From: G963668605 sp963668605
GTDB taxonomy: Bacteria > Acidobacteriota > Terriglobia > Bryobacterales > Bryobacteraceae
Assembly (NCBI GenBank): GCA_963668605.1
Contig: OY764903.1
Location: 1,674,001-1,738,000 of the forward strand
Direction of reading: 5' to 3'
Length of the DNA: 64,000 nt
A model generated the notes under the pieces. The model was not told the DNA's origin. It saw only the letters and a list, made by a program, of their open reading frames with translations, and made no database searches. Both the position numbers and the translations under genes were made by a program. This document shows, one piece after another, positions 17,824 to 25,762 of the stretch. Position 1 is the first letter of the stretch. The number at the start of each line of letters is the position of its first letter.

Positions 17824-19326
17824 ATGAAAACTTCACTCTCACGCCGTCAATTCTTGCGTCGCAGCAGCGTCGCGGTACCGCTGCTGGCCGGCGCCGGATG
17901 GGCGCAGGCCCAACAGGGCAAGCGGCCCAACATTCTGTTTGTCATCGCCGACGACTGGTCGTTTCCCCATCCGGCCGCCACGGACGAAAAATGGATAAAG
18001 ATCCCGAACTTCGAGCGCGTGGCGCGCGAGGGTATCCGCTTTACTAATTGCTTTACGTCGAATCCGAAATGTAGTCCGTCGCGCGCCACGATTCTCACCG
18101 GCCGCAATTCGTGGCAGCTCAAGGAAGCCGTCTCGCACTACAGCATTTTCCCGCCGGGCTTTCCGGTTTATCCAAGCTTGCTCGAAGAGGGCGGCTACTT
18201 TGTTGGCTTCACCGGCAAGGGTTGGGGTCCGGGCGACTGGAAGCCCTCAGGGCTGAAGCGCAACCCCGCAGGGCCGGAGTTTCAAGAGCACAAGCTCACG
18301 CCTCCATACAAGGGCATCTCGAATACCGACTACACGAAGAACTTCGAGTCCTTCCTGCAGAAGCGCCCGAAGGACAAGCCATTCTGCTTCTGGCTGGGCG
18401 GCCACGAACCGCATCGCGCCTATGAGCAAGGCTCCGGCGAGCGCGCGGGCAAGAATCCCAACGACGTGACGCTGCCTTCGTTCTACCCCAACAACCGCGC
18501 GATCCGTAGCGACTTTCTCGACTACGCGCTGGAAGTGGAATGGTTCGACAAACATCTTGGACAGGCGCTCAAGAAGCTCGAGGATCTGGGCGAACTCGAC
18601 AACACGCTGGTTGTTGTCACCTCCGATAACGGTATGCCATTCCCGCGCGCCAAAGGCCAGATTTACGAATACAGTTTCCATCTGCCGATGGCGATTCGCT
18701 GGGGCAAGAATACGACGGGCGGCCGCGTAGTCGACGACTTCATCAACTTCCGGGACTTCGCGCCCACGTTCATGGAACTCGCCGGGCTCAAGCCGGCGCC
18801 CACGATGACTGGCCGCAGCTTCGTCGACATTCTGCACTCCAACAAATCCGGCTTCATCGATCCGTCGCGCAACGTGATGTTGGTGGGCAAGGAGCGCCAC
18901 GACATCGGCCGGCCCAAGGACGCCGGCTATCCGGTGCGCGCGATCCGCACACCGGAGTATCTCTACGTCCACAATTACGCGCCCGAAACCTGGCCCGCGG
19001 GTAATCCGGAAACCGGATACCGTAACGTGGACGACAGTCCCACGAAGACGTTGTTGCTATCGAACTTCGACGATCACTATAAACTCTCCTTCGGCCATCG
19101 CGCGGAAGAAGAGTTGTACCTGATCCAGAAGGATCCCGGCTGCATCACGAACCTGGCGAGCAATCCGGACTACGCAAAGATCAAACAGGGATTGCGCCAG
19201 CGCATGGACGAGATGTTGCTCAAGGAAGGCGATCCGCGCGCACTAGGCAACGCCGCCTTCTTCGACACGATCGAGTACACTGGCCCTAAGAATCATTCCT
19301 ACGACAATTGGTTGAAGAACCAATGA
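17824..19326 (+). CDS. Sulfatase, Tat-exported (type I, CSPSR)
   Basis: 500 residues. ATG 17824 gives a Tat signal (SRRQFLRRSSVAVPLLAGAG). Early metal ligands lie in NILFVIADDWS. The formylglycine motif is C-S-P-S-R with Cys83, which a maturase must oxidise. Later motifs are FTGKGWGPG, HEPHR and VVVTSDNGMP (a metal Asp-Asn pair). Sulfatases of this group (S1) release sulfate from glycans or small sulfate esters. No formylglycine-generating enzyme is in the window. It is divergent from the NapH-like gene, with 229 bp between. A relic ORF overlaps its stop codon. Confidence 0.93.
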   Translation: MKTSLSRRQFLRRSSVAVPLLAGAGWAQAQQGKRPNILFVIADDWSFPHPAATDEKWIKIPNFERVAREGIRFTNCFTSNPKCSPSRATILTGRNSWQLKEAVSHYSIFPPGFPVYPSLLEEGGYFVGFTGKGWGPGDWKPSGLKRNPAGPEFQEHKLTPPYKGISNTDYTKNFESFLQKRPKDKPFCFWLGGHEPHRAYEQGSGERAGKNPNDVTLPSFYPNNRAIRSDFLDYALEVEWFDKHLGQALKKLEDLGELDNTLVVVTSDNGMPFPRAKGQIYEYSFHLPMAIRWGKNTTGGRVVDDFINFRDFAPTFMELAGLKPAPTMTGRSFVDILHSNKSGFIDPSRNVMLVGKERHDIGRPKDAGYPVRAIRTPEYLYVHNYAPETWPAGNPETGYRNVDDSPTKTLLLSNFDDHYKLSFGHRAEEELYLIQKDPGCITNLASNPDYAKIKQGLRQRMDEMLLKEGDPRALGNAAFFDTIEYTGPKNHSYDNWLKNQ

Positions 19327-19500
19327 CGACAAGCGGGAAGATAGTGGGCGTCTTCCTGCTGCTTGCTTAGAGCGTGGGTGCGCGGGAGATTTCCGGCACC
19401 CACTTCCAAACCTCCGAGCGGGGTACCCGACCCAGAGTTCAATCCGTATCACCGCACCGTGCTGGAGTTCATCGCGCTGCGCGACCGCTACGCGCCTTAG
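19323..19500 (+). pseudogene. Relic gene: signal-like start and unrelated-frame C-terminus
   Basis: An ATGA overlap with the sulfatase stop starts a frame with a short hydrophobic leader (MTTSGKIVGVFLLLA) that ends at a TAG after 15 codons. In another frame the following DNA reads like a natural protein end (PDPEFNPYHRTVLEFIALRD and RYAP, stop at 19498-19500). The likely reading is a gene coupled to the sulfatase that lost its middle through deletion and frameshift. The parent family is not recognisable. Confidence 0.35.
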
Positions 19501-20477
19501 GGCTTCACGCCCAGGTACTTCAGGACAAAGTCGACTGGCTGGACGCCGCTGTCGTCGCCCGCCTTCAGGTCCGCAACGATTTTCAGAATCACGGGCACGC
19601 CTACTTCATTGCAGCGCTTCTGTACGGCAATGGCATGCTTGGCACTGTGCAGCACGTCACCACGATTCGCCATCGCATCGTGCGCACTAGTCGAGATGAG
19701 CAGCACTGGTGCGTCGTCCTTTGTGATGAGCCCCAACATGTCAACGTCGGCGCGGATCTTGCGGCCTTTCGGGCTTTCCATCTCTGCGGAGCTCTTGAGT
19801 CCATAGAATCCGAATGATTCCGATGCAGGCTCGGCGTGCGCCTCGGCCTCTGCGCCGAGCACCTCCTTCCAACGCAGGATGTCATAGGTGGCCTGGGTCG
19901 AAGAGGCCACGGCCGCGGAGATCCGTGTGGATTCACGCAGCACCGGGTCGGAATTCTTCGGGTCGGCGAGGTCGTCGTGAAAGGCAAGCCAGAGTGAAGT
20001 GCCCGCTCCAGCGGATCCGCCGAACGCGGCCACGCGCGTTTTGTCGAGGTGAAATTCGGCGGCCTTTGAACGTAGGAACTGTATGGCTCGTGCGCTATCG
20101 CGCAGCACCTCCTGAATCGGGATCTCGGTGCGGAAACGGTAATTGATGGCGGCCACGGAGACTCCGGCGTCGAGGTAGCGGCGCAGCAATTGCGGATTGA
20201 TGCCGCTCTTGTCGCCGCTCACGAATCCGCCCCCGTGAATATAGACGGCTAACGGCGCGGGCCGCTCCGATTTTGCGAGCCATAGGTCGAGCTTGTTATT
20301 TGCGAATGGGCCGTAACTTAAGTCGGCGCGATCCGGCTTCGGGACTTCCGGACGCCGGGCGCCCTTCGCCGCCTTGGAAGCAGCCGCTCCGGGGGCGGAC
20401 TGAGAAAACAGCGCATGCGGTAGCGGCGCAACGGCAAGCAGCACAGCAATCGAAAAATGCTTTATGAGTGGACTCAT
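19497..20477 (-). CDS. Alpha/beta hydrolase (BD-FAE/HSL-type esterase), exported
   Basis: 326 residues. ATG 20477 is chosen because a signal peptide follows (MSPLIKHFSIAVLLAVAPLP). The oxyanion-hole motif is YIHGGGFVSGDKSG, and the nucleophile elbow is FGGSAGAGTSLWLA (G-x-S-x-G). The hormone-sensitive-lipase-like HGGG motif and secretion fit a carboxylesterase or feruloyl/acetyl esterase acting on plant polymers. A late acid (about DAPVLLISTSAHD) is plausible, but a canonical catalytic His near the C-terminus is not obvious. The tail reads LKAGDDSGVQPVDFVLKYLG, so activity may be impaired. It is divergent from the alkaline phosphatase gene. Confidence 0.82.
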   Translation of the reverse strand: MSPLIKHFSIAVLLAVAPLPHALFSQSAPGAAASKAAKGARRPEVPKPDRADLSYGPFANNKLDLWLAKSERPAPLAVYIHGGGFVSGDKSGINPQLLRRYLDAGVSVAAINYRFRTEIPIQEVLRDSARAIQFLRSKAAEFHLDKTRVAAFGGSAGAGTSLWLAFHDDLADPKNSDPVLRESTRISAAVASSTQATYDILRWKEVLGAEAEAHAEPASESFGFYGLKSSAEMESPKGRKIRADVDMLGLITKDDAPVLLISTSAHDAMANRGDVLHSAKHAIAVQKRCNEVGVPVILKIVADLKAGDDSGVQPVDFVLKYLGVKP

Positions 20478-20636
20478 CAGTAAACCTTTCGCGTTCGAGG
20501 CAACTAAACAAAGCGTAGCACTGCTGATTCCCAGCTCCCGAATACCGTTTGAATATCCTCCCGCCCAGCCGGGGAGACGTTCTCGAAACACAACGGCTTG
20601 GCGGCGGATACTTGGCGGCTTTGATACATTGATTCA

Positions 20637-21761
20637 GTGACTACAACTAGACTGCTTTTCGGATTCGCTGTGGGAGCGGCGCTGCTTTCGGCGCAACAGC
20701 CCGCAAAGAACGTAATCATTTTTCTTGGCGATGCGGCCGGCGTTCCTGTGCTGAACGCGGCCAGCATCCACGGCTACAAAGCGCCCCGCAAGCTGTTCGT
20801 ACAGCACATGCCAAACATCGGCTTGTCGGAAACCTCCGCCGCTAACAACTGGGTGACGGACTCCGCGGCCGGAATGACCGCGATCGTTACGGGTCAGAAA
20901 ACAAACAATGGCGTACTTTCCGAAACGCCCGCTGCGGCTGGCCAGGAAGGCAAACCACTCAAGACCATTCTGGAATACGCCGAGGAACACGGACTCTCGA
21001 CGGGCGTTGTCTCCAATAGTGCCATGTCGGATGCGACTCCGGCGGCCTGCTACGCGCACGCCAGCAGCCGCAAGAAGACAGGCGAGATCTTCGAACAGGT
21101 TTGGAAGCCGCGCTTCGGCGATGGTGTGGATGTGATCATCGGACCCGGGCGCAAAGCGATCAGCGCGTCGTTGCTCGAGATGAAAATCGATCTGGACAAG
21201 AGCCTTGTCGCAAGCGGCCGTCCTATCTATGCGTCTGCTGCGGCCGTGCCGAAGGATGCGCGCCGCGCGGTCGCGCTCTTTGATGGTTCGGATTTCGATT
21301 TGGGCGAAGCGGCGGACAAAGCCATCGAGGTTCTCTCAAAGAACCCGAAGGGTTTTTTCCTGATGGTGGAATGCGATCTGCACACGAACGAACCGCAGCG
21401 TGGTCTCGATCGCGCCGTAGCGTTTGACAAGTACATCGAGAAGATCGCGAAGCGTATGCCGAAAGACACGCTGATCATTTTCCTCGCCGATCACTCGTTT
21501 GATTTCCGCGTGCGCTCGGGAAAGACAGGCGAGGCGATTACGCTGCCTGCGTCGGCTAAGGCCAAAGCCGACCCGGCCGCGCCGCCTGTGAAAACTGACG
21601 CGCGCGTCGAGAACGGCCATACGGGAGAGGAAGTCCTGGTGGCTGCGCAGGGTCCGGGATCCGAGCGTGTCAAAGGTTATCTCGCGAACACAGATCTGTT
21701 CCGAATCATGTTGGCCGCATATGGTTGGAGTGAGCAGAGCCCGCGCGCGGCAGCACGTTAA
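20637..21761 (+). CDS. Alkaline phosphatase (PhoA superfamily), exported
   Basis: 374 residues. It starts at GTG 20637 with no clear ribosome-binding site, but a signal peptide follows at once (LLFGFAVGAALLSAQQ). The active-site Ser76 lies in VTDSAAGMTA, the PhoA-family signature. Metal ligands are expected in NVIIFLGDA (early Asp), VECDLHTNEPQR, LADHSFDFR and ENGHTGEEVLVAAQGPG. It is shorter than classical PhoA and lacks some insertions. It should hydrolyse phosphate monoesters in the periplasm. It is followed 8 bp later by a metallophosphoesterase, forming a two-gene phosphate-release operon. Confidence 0.9.
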   Translation: MTTTRLLFGFAVGAALLSAQQPAKNVIIFLGDAAGVPVLNAASIHGYKAPRKLFVQHMPNIGLSETSAANNWVTDSAAGMTAIVTGQKTNNGVLSETPAAAGQEGKPLKTILEYAEEHGLSTGVVSNSAMSDATPAACYAHASSRKKTGEIFEQVWKPRFGDGVDVIIGPGRKAISASLLEMKIDLDKSLVASGRPIYASAAAVPKDARRAVALFDGSDFDLGEAADKAIEVLSKNPKGFFLMVECDLHTNEPQRGLDRAVAFDKYIEKIAKRMPKDTLIIFLADHSFDFRVRSGKTGEAITLPASAKAKADPAAPPVKTDARVENGHTGEEVLVAAQGPGSERVKGYLANTDLFRIMLAAYGWSEQSPRAAAR

Positions 21762-21769
21762 CGTTTGGC

Positions 21770-22738
21770 ATGCGCTCGCGAAGAGAACTGATTCGAATCA
21801 TCCTGCCGCTGCTGGCTTATGGTGTTGCCTGCGGGGCTGAGACCTTTCAGGATTTCGCTCACATCTCCGACACGCACGTGATGGATCTTTCCGCGGCTCA
21901 TGCGCAGATTCGCGCCGCACGGGAGCATTACAACGGGTCCAGCGCCAACCTTCCGCGTGCATTGCAGCGCTTAAGTGCTGGCGCAGGTTCCCCGTTCGTT
22001 GTGTTGACGGGAGATTTGATCGATTCCTATTGCTTGGATGGCGCGGCGGGCGAGGCCGTGTGTGGGCAGATCGAATTTTTCAAATTGATCTACACTGCGA
22101 GTCCGCTGCCATTGTTTCTGACATTGGGAAATCACGACGTGCAGCGCTACCGCCTGCAGAAAGAGAAGCCTGCACCGCTCGCTGATCAGTCTGTCTCCGC
22201 GGAAGCCCGGCGTGCTTGGAGCGAGGCGCTAAGTTGTTTTCGGGATGGCACGTATTACTCATTCCGAAAGCAGGTTGGTTCGACGTCTTACGCATTTCTG
22301 GTCTTGGACAACGGAGAGAGTTCCACTAAGAATCCCGGGTATGCAGAACAGCAGTCACGCTGGCTGAAGCAGCAGCTTGCCGCAAATCGCGAGCGCCCTG
22401 TAATCCTTGCGATGCACATCCCCTTGCAGGATGAAGCGTGTTCGGGATGGATCAGGGCGGCAATCGGTGGTGCGGAAAACGTTGTGCTCGCGCTAGCCGG
22501 GCACAGGCACTCCGACGCAGTGGAAGAAATCGAACTTGGAAGCCGCCGCCTGATTCAGGTCCGAACCGCAGGGTTTGGCCTGGACGAAAAGAATGTACGG
22601 CGTATCCGGCTGCTGCAAGACCGTATCGAAATCTCGGCCACCGCACGCCCCGAAGAAATCATTAAGACCGTTCCGCTGAAAGCACGTTTGCCCGTTCTGA
22701 CGATTGCGCCTGTTCCGCAAATAGAGGCGCGACCGTAA
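21770..22738 (+). CDS. Calcineurin-like metallophosphoesterase, exported
   Basis: 322 residues with an N-terminal hydrophobic segment (about 8-22). All signature motifs of the binuclear metallophosphoesterase fold occur in order: AHISDTHV (D-x-H), LTGDLID (GD), LGNHDVQ (GNH[DE]), LAMHIPL, and LAGHRHSD (GHxH). Related secreted enzymes act on phosphodiesters or sugar phosphates. The substrate is not evident. It lies directly downstream of the alkaline phosphatase gene. Confidence 0.9.
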   Translation: MRSRRELIRIILPLLAYGVACGAETFQDFAHISDTHVMDLSAAHAQIRAAREHYNGSSANLPRALQRLSAGAGSPFVVLTGDLIDSYCLDGAAGEAVCGQIEFFKLIYTASPLPLFLTLGNHDVQRYRLQKEKPAPLADQSVSAEARRAWSEALSCFRDGTYYSFRKQVGSTSYAFLVLDNGESSTKNPGYAEQQSRWLKQQLAANRERPVILAMHIPLQDEACSGWIRAAIGGAENVVLALAGHRHSDAVEEIELGSRRLIQVRTAGFGLDEKNVRRIRLLQDRIEISATARPEEIIKTVPLKARLPVLTIAPVPQIEARP

Positions 22739-22834
22739 AGGGCTGCGAGAGACGTACCAGCAGAGTCTCGGTAACCTGGCCGACTGGAATTCCATGCGCC
22801 GCGCGCGATAGAGTATTGGATTCATCGTCACATC

Positions 22835-24253
22835 ATGATCCACAACTCTACGCCTCACAACGCTACGAGCCGCCGCTCGTTTCTGCTCTCCGCCGGACTG
22901 GCCATGGCGGCGCCAGCCAAGCGTCCGAATATCATCCTGCTACTGGCCGACGATTTAGGCTACGCCGACCTCTCCTGCTACGGCGGGAAGGCGGTCCGCA
23001 CGACGAATCTGGATCGCCTGGCTGAACGGGGAACCAGATTCTCCAACTTCTATGCCGCTTCCGCAGTCTGCACGCCCTCGCGCGCCGCCATAATGACGGG
23101 ACGCTACCCGCTGCGCTTCGACATACGTAAGGCCTTCAACGACGATGAAGCGCATTTGCCCGCCGGAACCGCTACGCTGCCGCGCATTCTGCAACGCGCA
23201 GGATACTCGACGGGGCACGCCGGAAAGTGGCACCTCGGCGGACTGCATCTGAAACACGCGCGCGATCGCAAGAACTCAATTCCGGGTCCGCACGAACACG
23301 GCTTCGATCACTACGTCTGCCAGAACGAAGAACAGCCAATGCGCGGCCAGATGGGCAAGGAGCGCACACTCTACCGCCGCGGCGGAACTTGCCTGCTGCG
23401 CGACGACGTGAGCGTACCGCCGGGCGATCCCTACTATTCAATGCACTGGACGGACATCGTCGGTGACGAGGCAGTGCGCCAGATCGAACAGATGCACGCT
23501 CGCAAGCGGCCCTTCTTCATGAACGTCTGGTTCCTCAATCCACACATGCCCTACGAGCCCGCGCCCGAACCGCATTGGAGCCGCGCCGCCGCGCCGGGCA
23601 TTTCGGACGACCAGCGCTGCTTCCGTTCTATGGTGGCGCATATGGACGCCAAGATCGGCAGCATCTTCGCGAAGCTCGAAGAACTCGGCATCCTCGACAA
23701 CACGCTGATCGTCTTTACTTCGGATAACGGCGGTGCTTTCGAAGCCAACATCGGGCCCTATAAAGGTGGCAAGACCGACTTACATGAAGGCGGCCTGCGA
23801 GTCCCGGCCATCTTTTCCTGGCGTGGTAGGATTCCTGCCGGAAAAACCAGTGCTTCGTTTGGCCACCACACGGATCTGCTGCCGACGATCTGCGAATCGG
23901 TCGGAATCTCTGCGCCGCAAGGCGGCGACGGCGTCAGCCTGTGGAAGTGCCTGACCGGAAACAAGCCATGCCCCGAACGCGCACCCGTCTATTGGCAGTT
24001 GGATCTGATGCCCAAACTTCAGCGGCACTATCCGAAACCCAAGCCTTACGCCACAGAGGTCGCGCGCTTGGGGCGCTGGAAAATGCTGGCCACCGATGGA
24101 CGGCCCGTCGCGCTGTTCGATCTCGAAGCAGATCCGCTGGAAAACGTCTCTGTTCTCGAACGCGAGCCGCAGGTGGCCGAACGCCTGGCCGCCGGCCTAC
24201 GCGAATTTCTGACGGCGAAGCGCGACCGGTCAGGCTATCCGCCGAGCGAGTAG
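22835..24253 (+). CDS. Sulfatase, exported (type I, CTPSR)
   Basis: 472 residues. Its N-terminus is a Tat-like signal (TSRRSFLLSAGLAMAAPA). Metal ligands lie in NIILLLADDLGYADL, and the formylglycine motif is C-T-P-S-R with Cys79, followed by AAIMTGRYP. Further conserved pieces are GHAGKWHLGG, NPHMPYEP and IVFTSDNGGAFE. The layout matches arylsulfatase A/GALNS-like S1 sulfatases acting on glycan sulfate esters. It stands 96 bp after the metallophosphoesterase on the same strand. Confidence 0.93.
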   Translation: MIHNSTPHNATSRRSFLLSAGLAMAAPAKRPNIILLLADDLGYADLSCYGGKAVRTTNLDRLAERGTRFSNFYAASAVCTPSRAAIMTGRYPLRFDIRKAFNDDEAHLPAGTATLPRILQRAGYSTGHAGKWHLGGLHLKHARDRKNSIPGPHEHGFDHYVCQNEEQPMRGQMGKERTLYRRGGTCLLRDDVSVPPGDPYYSMHWTDIVGDEAVRQIEQMHARKRPFFMNVWFLNPHMPYEPAPEPHWSRAAAPGISDDQRCFRSMVAHMDAKIGSIFAKLEELGILDNTLIVFTSDNGGAFEANIGPYKGGKTDLHEGGLRVPAIFSWRGRIPAGKTSASFGHHTDLLPTICESVGISAPQGGDGVSLWKCLTGNKPCPERAPVYWQLDLMPKLQRHYPKPKPYATEVARLGRWKMLATDGRPVALFDLEADPLENVSVLEREPQVAERLAAGLREFLTAKRDRSGYPPSE

Positions 24254-24273
24254 CAACGACACTCGACCGACGC

Positions 24274-24635
24274 TTACTTCGATTCAGCGGCACTCGCGGC
24301 CACGGAAGAGAGCCGCAGTGTGACCGTTTTTTCGGCAGTGTAGAGGCAGGCGTAGCGCGACGAAGGGGTGACAGCAAAACGGTGGATTCCCGACGCCTGA
24401 ATCGAGAGCGAACCCGCAGGCGCTCCAGAGCACTCATCCTGCTGGGCTAGTTGTGCCGTGGAACCGCTTTCGAGACGAATCTTGACCAGAATCTGGCTGC
24501 TGCCTTCGAGCGACAGCGCCGCTTCCGGACGGATGTGTACCTGAAGACCTCGGCTCACGCTCTGCTGTGCCCCACTCAAAAGGTTGAAGCGAGCAATACT
24601 AGCAATGCGAAAAACTTGCGTATCACGATACTCAT
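24274..24635 (-). pseudogene. Small exported protein with an apparent 1-nt frameshift (unknown)
   Basis: An ATG at 24635 begins an excellent signal peptide (MSIVIRKFFALLVLLASTF) that stops at TGA right after a T4 run (AAAA on the plus strand, 24578-24581). One extra T would join it to the second frame, which continues (LSGAQQSVSRGLQVHIRPEA) for about 100 codons to 24274 with a cleavage-like SGAQ. Either this copy is frameshifted in the genome or the run is a base-call error. The mature part is predicted beta-rich and its family is not recognised. Confidence 0.5.
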
Positions 24636-24958
24636 CTTGTGGGCTTATCGTCCAGACTTCGATGAGCAAGATGAGGTCTTCTTTCTAGTACCCCTTAGCG
24701 GCTGAGCACTGGCCGGCGACTGCCCTGCGAGCCACCTTTCCGGCGAATCCGATCGCAACAACTGTCGATGCAAGAGGCAGATATCGGCAGGCCGCCCCTA
24801 GAGTTCGAATACCAGCGGCAAGTACTGTCTGAGCCCCATCCCCTGCCCCGGCGTCACCAACATTTCTTCTGGCTGTCAGCAACATGTAACCATTCCGGGA
24901 TTAAAAAGGGAGTGCGCGGGCACGATGAGTCCGGCGGAATCACGGCAGGAGAATTGGC
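24636..24958. other. Intergenic region without recognised content
   Basis: 323 bp between the frameshifted exported-protein gene and the PAP2 gene. Only the PAP2 ribosome-binding site (CAGGAGAATTGGC before ATG) is visible. Minor open frames here have no supporting features. Confidence 0.6.
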
Positions 24959-25495
24959 ATGACAATGTCCCAGGCTGTTGCGGGTTATGTAACGTCGGTC
25001 GATCACCGTGTCATGCGGCGTGTCCACTGGTGGGCGGCGCCGCGCTGGCTGCGGCTTTCGATGGTTTGCGCGACGCGTGGAGGAGACGGCTGGCTGTGGT
25101 ACGCCATGGCAGTCGTGATCCTGCTATTCGGAGGCGCGTCGCGCTTTGCGGCGGTTGGAGCATCTGTACTCTCCGCCGGAATGGGCATTGTAGTGTTTCT
25201 CTGGCTGAAACGTTTGACCGGGCGCCGGCGGCCTTGTGCGATCGAACCGCACTGCTGGTCGAAACTCCTTCCGCCGGATCAATTCTCGTTTCCATCCGGC
25301 CATACCATAACGGCCTTTGCCGTCACTGTTTCTCTCAGCATGTACTATCCGCCGCTTACGGCCGGCCTGCTGTTCTGCTGCGTCAGTATCGCTGCCTCAC
25401 GAATTCTTCTCGGCATGCACTTCCTCAGCGACGTGATCGCGGGCGCCGTGATAGGAATCGGCCTCGGGTACACCGCCGTCTGGCTGATTGCCTGA
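24959..25495 (+). CDS. PAP2 superfamily phosphatase, membrane
   Basis: 178 residues with about five transmembrane helices. It carries the three PAP2 signature motifs in order: KRLTGRRRP (K-x6-RP, about 82-90), FPSGHT (about 110-115), and SRILLGMHFLSD (SR-x5-H, about 146-157). The family dephosphorylates lipid phosphates such as undecaprenyl pyrophosphate, phosphatidate or phosphatidylglycerophosphate. ATG 24959 has CAGGAGAA upstream. It is a likely cell-envelope lipid phosphatase; the substrate is unknown. Confidence 0.9.
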   Translation: MTMSQAVAGYVTSVDHRVMRRVHWWAAPRWLRLSMVCATRGGDGWLWYAMAVVILLFGGASRFAAVGASVLSAGMGIVVFLWLKRLTGRRRPCAIEPHCWSKLLPPDQFSFPSGHTITAFAVTVSLSMYYPPLTAGLLFCCVSIAASRILLGMHFLSDVIAGAVIGIGLGYTAVWLIA

Positions 25496-25622
25496 GAACC
25501 GCGGGGCAACGCCCGGCGGAAGAAAACGGCCCAAAAAAACTAATCCCAAAAACTAATCACTCGACCGGCGCGGGCACATACTATATGCTTGTTCTCAACC
25601 GTGAGACGCAAAGGGAACCCGG

Positions 25623-25739
25623 ATGAGACGGCTTCATTGCTTCGTGGGTCTTGTTCCGCTTTTTCTTGGCGGCGCGCGACCTGCGGCGCCTGCAGTTGGC
25701 GCTCTGGCTTACGATTTAGAAACCGGCCGCAAGCTGTGA
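25623..25739 (+). pseudogene. Truncated leader-peptide ORF (38 codons)
   Basis: AAGGGAACCCGG precedes ATG 25623. The frame encodes a signal-like stretch (RRLHCFVGLVPLFLGGARPA), then VGALAYDLETGRKL and a stop. The start looks like that of a real exported protein that ends prematurely. The last third lies inside an imperfect repeat of the 3' end of the DUF1080 gene (25699-25734), so the reading frame was probably cut by that sequence. It could also be spurious. Confidence 0.3.
25699..25734 (+). repeat. 36-bp imperfect direct repeat, left copy
   Basis: Matches 27254-27289 at 33 of 36 positions (core TTTAGAAACCGGCCGCA). The right copy is the end of the DUF1080 coding sequence including its stop. 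Read on the minus strand, this left copy would give LRPVSKS and a stop, so it looks like a duplicated DUF1080 tail. Confidence 0.65.
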
Positions 25740-25762
25740 AATACGCTTAGGAGAACTCAAAG

